This document shows positions 61,197 through 64,000 of a stretch of DNA of 64,000 nucleotides, one piece after another (the first letter of the stretch is position 1; the number at the start of each line of letters is the position of its first letter). Made by a program: the position numbers and the translations under genes. The notes under the pieces were generated by a model. The model was given only the letters and a program-made list of their open reading frames with translations, ran no database searches and was not told where the DNA came from. This DNA is from Maribacter arenosus (GTDB taxonomy: Bacteria; Bacteroidota; Bacteroidia; Flavobacteriales; Flavobacteriaceae), in contig NZ_JABTCG010000006.1 of assembly GCF_014610845.1 (NCBI RefSeq), positions 110,386 to 174,385 of the forward strand. Reading direction: 5' to 3'.

Positions 61197-63122
61197 ATGA
61201 GCAAGAACAGTGAAATGGAAAGTATCGCCTTTGATTTACCTAAAAACCAAAGCAATGTAATTAAAGTCATTGGTGTTGGTGGAGGGGGTAGCAACGCCAT
61301 AAACCACATGTTCCAAGCCGGCATAAACGGAGTTGATTTCGTTATCTGTAATACAGACGCCCAGGCTTTGGACAATAGTCCGGTTCCCAATAAAATACAA
61401 CTTGGTGTTTCCCTGACCGAAGGCCTTGGGGCAGGGGCGAATCCAGAAGTTGGAGAACAGGCAGCCATCGAAAGCATGGAAGATTTAAAAGCCATGTTGG
61501 ATTCTACCACCAAGATGATATTCATTACTGCGGGCATGGGAGGGGGAACAGGAACTGGTGCTGCCCCTGTTATCGCAAAGCAAGCCAAGGAAATGGATGT
61601 TCTTACGGTAGGTATAGTGACCATGCCTTTCCAATTTGAAGGTAAAATGCGTTGCGATCAGGCCCTTAAGGGTATTGAAAAACTTCGCGCCAATGTTGAC
61701 TCGCTCATCGTCATCAATAATAATAAATTAAGGGAAGTATACGGAAATTTAGGATTTAAGGCCGGATTTTCAAAAGCGGATGAAGTATTGGCAACTGCAG
61801 CACGTGGTATTGCGGAGGTCATTACACACCACTATACGCAAAATATAGATTTACGGGACGCCAAAACCGTACTTTCAAACAGTGGTACTGCCATCATGGG
61901 CTCTGCAGAGGCATCTGGTTCTACAAGGGCCAATGAAGCCATTATGAAGGCTTTGGATTCGCCATTATTAAACGATAATAAAATTTCTGGGGCAAAAAAC
62001 GTATTGTTATTGATCGTTTCTGGATCACAGGAAATCACTATAGATGAAATTGGAGAGATAAATGATCATATTCAGGCTGAGGCAGGACATGGTGCCAATA
62101 TCATCATGGGTGTGGGTGAAGATGATACCTTAGGGGAGGCAATTGCTGTTACTGTTATCGCTACGGGATTCAATATGGACCAACAAGATGATATCGTGAA
62201 TACGGAGTCAAAAAAAATAATCCATACCCTTGAAGACGAACAAAAGGCCGAAAAGGATTTAACACCTCAAAATATCGTTCATCAGTTAGACTTGGATGAG
62301 GTAGTAAGCGAAAAGCCTATTATTAAAACAGTAGAGGAGGAATTCGATGGCTTGGATTTGATTCCTACAACAAATTATATCAGGAATTTCAATGTTTTTT
62401 ATGAGGAAGTCATAGCAGAAGATGTTTCCGAAGATGATTTTGTAATTTTTGAAGCTAAAGAGGATGTCAATGACATTGAGGTTGTTGAACCAGAGGTAGT
62501 TTCATCGAAAGAAGTTGAGCAAGACCAATTTGCCATTAGTTTTGATATGCCTTTGAACGAACCTATCGAGGAAAAGGAAAATGCGAATGTCATTACTTTT
62601 AATTTGGATGATGAAGTTAAGGATATGGATGTAAACGGGCATGTTGAGGTTATTCCGGTCTTGGAGTATAACAAGGAGGGCGAGACACGTTACAGTTTGG
62701 ATGATTATATGGAATTGGAAAACCAATTGACCGGTGCCAAATCAAAAGCCGAGGAATTCGAGCCTAAGATCATTGAGGATGAATTGATTTTCGAAAAAAA
62801 GACCATTGAGACCAAAAATGCTGAAAAGGCCCAAGGTCGGACCCAGGAAGAATCCGATCCAATGGACAGTCCCATAGAGGAATTATTAAAGCAACGTGCC
62901 GACGAGCGTAGAAGAAAGTTAAAAGATTTCAATTATAAGTTTCAAAATAATCTAAGTAATATAGATGAAATTGAAAAGGAGCCAGCCTATAAGCGGCATG
63001 GGGTTGATTTGGATGAAAACCCGGTTCGTAAGAAGGTTTCAAGAACTACATTGAGTGAGGATAGCAATGATGAGATACAATTGCGGTCCAATAACTCATT
63101 TTTGCATGATAACGTGGATTGA
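61197..63122 (+). CDS. ftsZ: Cell division protein FtsZ with long acidic C-terminal extension
   Basis: This 641-residue tubulin homologue forms the Z ring. The GTPase core (about residues 15-325) has VGGGGSNAINHM and the signature GMGGGTGTGAAPVIA. Beyond it lies about 300 residues of acidic, probably disordered linker, much longer than the 50-70 of E. coli, ending in a short conserved-looking peptide (SNNSFLHDNVD). A long linker is common in Flavobacteriia. A terminator follows within 30 bp, closing the dcw cluster. Confidence 0.96.
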   Translation: MSKNSEMESIAFDLPKNQSNVIKVIGVGGGGSNAINHMFQAGINGVDFVICNTDAQALDNSPVPNKIQLGVSLTEGLGAGANPEVGEQAAIESMEDLKAMLDSTTKMIFITAGMGGGTGTGAAPVIAKQAKEMDVLTVGIVTMPFQFEGKMRCDQALKGIEKLRANVDSLIVINNNKLREVYGNLGFKAGFSKADEVLATAARGIAEVITHHYTQNIDLRDAKTVLSNSGTAIMGSAEASGSTRANEAIMKALDSPLLNDNKISGAKNVLLLIVSGSQEITIDEIGEINDHIQAEAGHGANIIMGVGEDDTLGEAIAVTVIATGFNMDQQDDIVNTESKKIIHTLEDEQKAEKDLTPQNIVHQLDLDEVVSEKPIIKTVEEEFDGLDLIPTTNYIRNFNVFYEEVIAEDVSEDDFVIFEAKEDVNDIEVVEPEVVSSKEVEQDQFAISFDMPLNEPIEEKENANVITFNLDDEVKDMDVNGHVEVIPVLEYNKEGETRYSLDDYMELENQLTGAKSKAEEFEPKIIEDELIFEKKTIETKNAEKAQGRTQEESDPMDSPIEELLKQRADERRRKLKDFNYKFQNNLSNIDEIEKEPAYKRHGVDLDENPVRKKVSRTTLSEDSNDEIQLRSNNSFLHDNVD

Positions 63123-63145
63123 CCACTAGTTGAACAACCTGCTTT

Positions 63146-63181
63146 AACCCGAAAATAACTCCAATTTTCGGGTTTATTTTT
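63146..63181 (+). terminator. Terminator of the dcw cluster
   Basis: AACCCGAAAAT (63146-63156) pairs with ATTTTCGGGTT (63164-63174) in an 11-bp stem, followed by TATTTTTTAT. Confidence 0.85.
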
Positions 63182-63207
63182 TATCTTCGTACCCTTAAAA
63201 CGGTAAG

Positions 63208-63657
63208 ATGATGAGTTTACAAAAACAGGTCATGGAACAAATGAAAACTGCAATGAAAGCTAAGGACGCTGTTGCCTTGGAATCGTTACGGGCCATTAAA
63301 TCGGCCATACTTTTGGCACAGACAAGTGGCAAGGGGGGTGAATTATCTGAAGACGATGAAGTAAAATTGGTCCAAAAGTTGGTAAAACAACGTAAAGACA
63401 GTGCCGCAATTTTCACAGAACAGGGCAGGGAGGATCTTGCTGCCCCGGAATTGGCCCAAGTAGCCATTATTGAGCAGTTTTTACCTGAACAATTAAGCGA
63501 AGAAGAAATTGAAAAAGTGGTTGTACAGACGATTGACGCCATCGGGGCCGAAGGGATGAAGGATATGGGTAAAGTGATGGGCATGGTTTCAAAAGAATTG
63601 GCCGGACAGGCAGATGGAAAAACCATTTCTACCATTGTAAAAAATAAGTTATCTTAG
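63208..63657 (+). CDS. GatB/YqeY domain protein
   Basis: This 149-residue protein matches the YqeY family (QVMEQMKTAMKAKDAVALESLRAIKSAI and the C-terminal MGKVMGMVSKELAGQADG). The domain also forms the tRNA-contacting tail of GatB amidotransferase subunits. YqeY proteins are widespread and of unsettled function, possibly tRNA-related. It follows the ftsZ terminator and precedes a tRNA gene. A TATCTTCG sequence at about 63182 could be its -7 box. Confidence 0.88.
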   Translation: MMSLQKQVMEQMKTAMKAKDAVALESLRAIKSAILLAQTSGKGGELSEDDEVKLVQKLVKQRKDSAAIFTEQGREDLAAPELAQVAIIEQFLPEQLSEEEIEKVVVQTIDAIGAEGMKDMGKVMGMVSKELAGQADGKTISTIVKNKLS

Positions 63658-63687
63658 CGCGCTCTTAAGGAGATGCATTTAATAAAC

Positions 63688-63761
63688 GGCCCCGTGGCGC
63701 AACTGAATAGCGCATCAGATTTCGGCTCTGAGGGTTGGGGGTTTGAATCCCTCCGGGGTCA
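63688..63761 (+). tRNA. tRNA-Arg (anticodon UCG)
   Basis: The 74-base gene folds into a full cloverleaf. Acceptor GGCCCCG pairs with CGGGGTC (one G-U), the D stem is GCGC/GCGC, and the anticodon stem TCAGA/TCTGA encloses TTTCGGC with anticodon TCG at 63722-63724. The T arm is GGGGG/CCCTC with loop TTTGAAT. The discriminator is A, and CCA is not encoded. It reads CGA and possibly other CGN codons. A terminator follows. Confidence 0.95.
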
Positions 63762-63771
63762 CGAATAAGTC

Positions 63772-63806
63772 AAAAAGCAAGCAAAATCATAAAGCTTGCT
63801 TTTTTG
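63772..63806 (+). terminator. Terminator after tRNA-Arg
   Basis: AAAAAGCAAGC and GCTTGCTTTTTT form an 11-bp stem with a T run, 10 bp after the tRNA. Confidence 0.85.
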
Positions 63807-63820
63807 ATTTTGGGCCTTTT

Positions 63821-64000
63821 TGACTTTCAAGGCGGAGCCTTTAGGGAAAGGCGCCAGCCAATCCCGGTATTGTTTTGTGGTATGTTGACTTTCAAGGCGG
63901 AGCCTTTAGGGAAAGGCGCCAGCCAATCCCGGTATTGTTTTGTGGTATGTTGACTTTCAAGGCGGAGCCTTTAGGGAAAGGCGCCAGCCAATCCCGGTAT
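63821..64000. repeat. Perfect 65-bp tandem repeat, at least 2.8 copies, cut by the window end
   Basis: TGACTTTCAAGG recurs at 63821, 63886 and 63951, giving an exact 65-bp period. All visible bases of the copies are identical, and the third copy is cut off by the window edge after 50 bases. Each unit contains the near-palindrome GGCGGAGCC...GGCGCC. The copies abut without spacers, so this is not a CRISPR array. Because 65 is not a multiple of 3, the repeat would shift frame between copies and is probably non-coding. Confidence 0.9.

Noticed and set aside
60827..61624. 265-codon open frame on the minus strand across the ftsA/ftsZ junction
   Set aside because: It is antisense to conserved FtsA and FtsZ sequence. 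Its proline/serine-rich composition reflects the reverse of FtsZ glycine-rich motifs.
63821..64000. CRISPR array
   Set aside because: The repeats abut directly with no spacers, the unit is 65 bp and no cas genes are present.

Overview
The window reads as chromosomal DNA of a member of the Flavobacteriaceae (Bacteroidota). The evidence is the adjacent gliding-motility genes gldB and gldC, a methionine synthase split into two genes, TAnnTTTG promoter boxes, few Shine-Dalgarno sequences, several TTG/GTG starts and many head-GIN and DUF3857 type envelope proteins. The style fits marine genera such as Zobellia, Maribacter or Arenibacter, but that placement is an inference. Almost everything is ordinary, vertically inherited core genome. 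The accessory signals are small and mostly regulatory.

Layout. 1-8892 is a sulfur-assimilation block: the end of aspartokinase/homoserine dehydrogenase, an O-acyl-homoserine sulfhydrylase, an Rrf2 regulator, a DUF2061 protein, cysH, cysD, cysN, a sulfite reductase with an extra C-terminal HEPN-like domain, and two siroheme genes. Three copies of a CCTAT-N7-ATAGG type palindrome lie before its transcription units. 8893-14768 is methionine synthesis: a SAM-I riboswitch with terminator, the homocysteine-methyltransferase half of MetH, an inserted four-helix-bundle (23S rRNA IVS type) element with inverted repeats, an ABM-fold protein, the B12 half of MetH, and metF. 14870-17945 encodes envelope and secreted proteins. 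18023-22338 is a Phe/Tyr operon (pheA, aminotransferase, tyrA, DAHP synthase-chorismate mutase) preceded by a textbook attenuator: a 23-codon leader rich in Phe and Tyr codons with mutually exclusive antiterminator and terminator hairpins.

22400-39128 holds mixed housekeeping genes (rsgA, dtd, mazG, aroA, queA, rlmN, polyprenyl synthase, dnaG), two DUF3857 transglutaminase-like proteins of which one has lost its catalytic Cys and His, and a sigma / anti-sigma-like / outer-membrane trio. 39223-47488 contains a LuxR-type response regulator with Glu at the phosphorylation site, nadE, gldB, gldC, a phosphofructokinase, a PhoD-like phosphatase, engB and an alpha/beta hydrolase. 47673-63122 is a complete dcw cell-wall and division cluster (mraZ, rsmH, ftsL, ftsI, murE, mraY, murD, ftsW, murG, murC, ftsQ, ftsA, ftsZ), with MraZ-box-like repeats at its promoter. 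The window ends with a GatB/YqeY protein, tRNA-Arg(UCG) and a perfect 65-bp tandem repeat that runs off the edge.

The items most worth following are the Phe/Tyr attenuator, the IVS-type insertion inside the metH operon, the predicted Rrf2 operators, the Glu-54 response regulator and the zinc-ligand-free DnaG. Positions come from reading the sequence by eye. Family assignments rest on motifs and remembered family features, and no database search was run.
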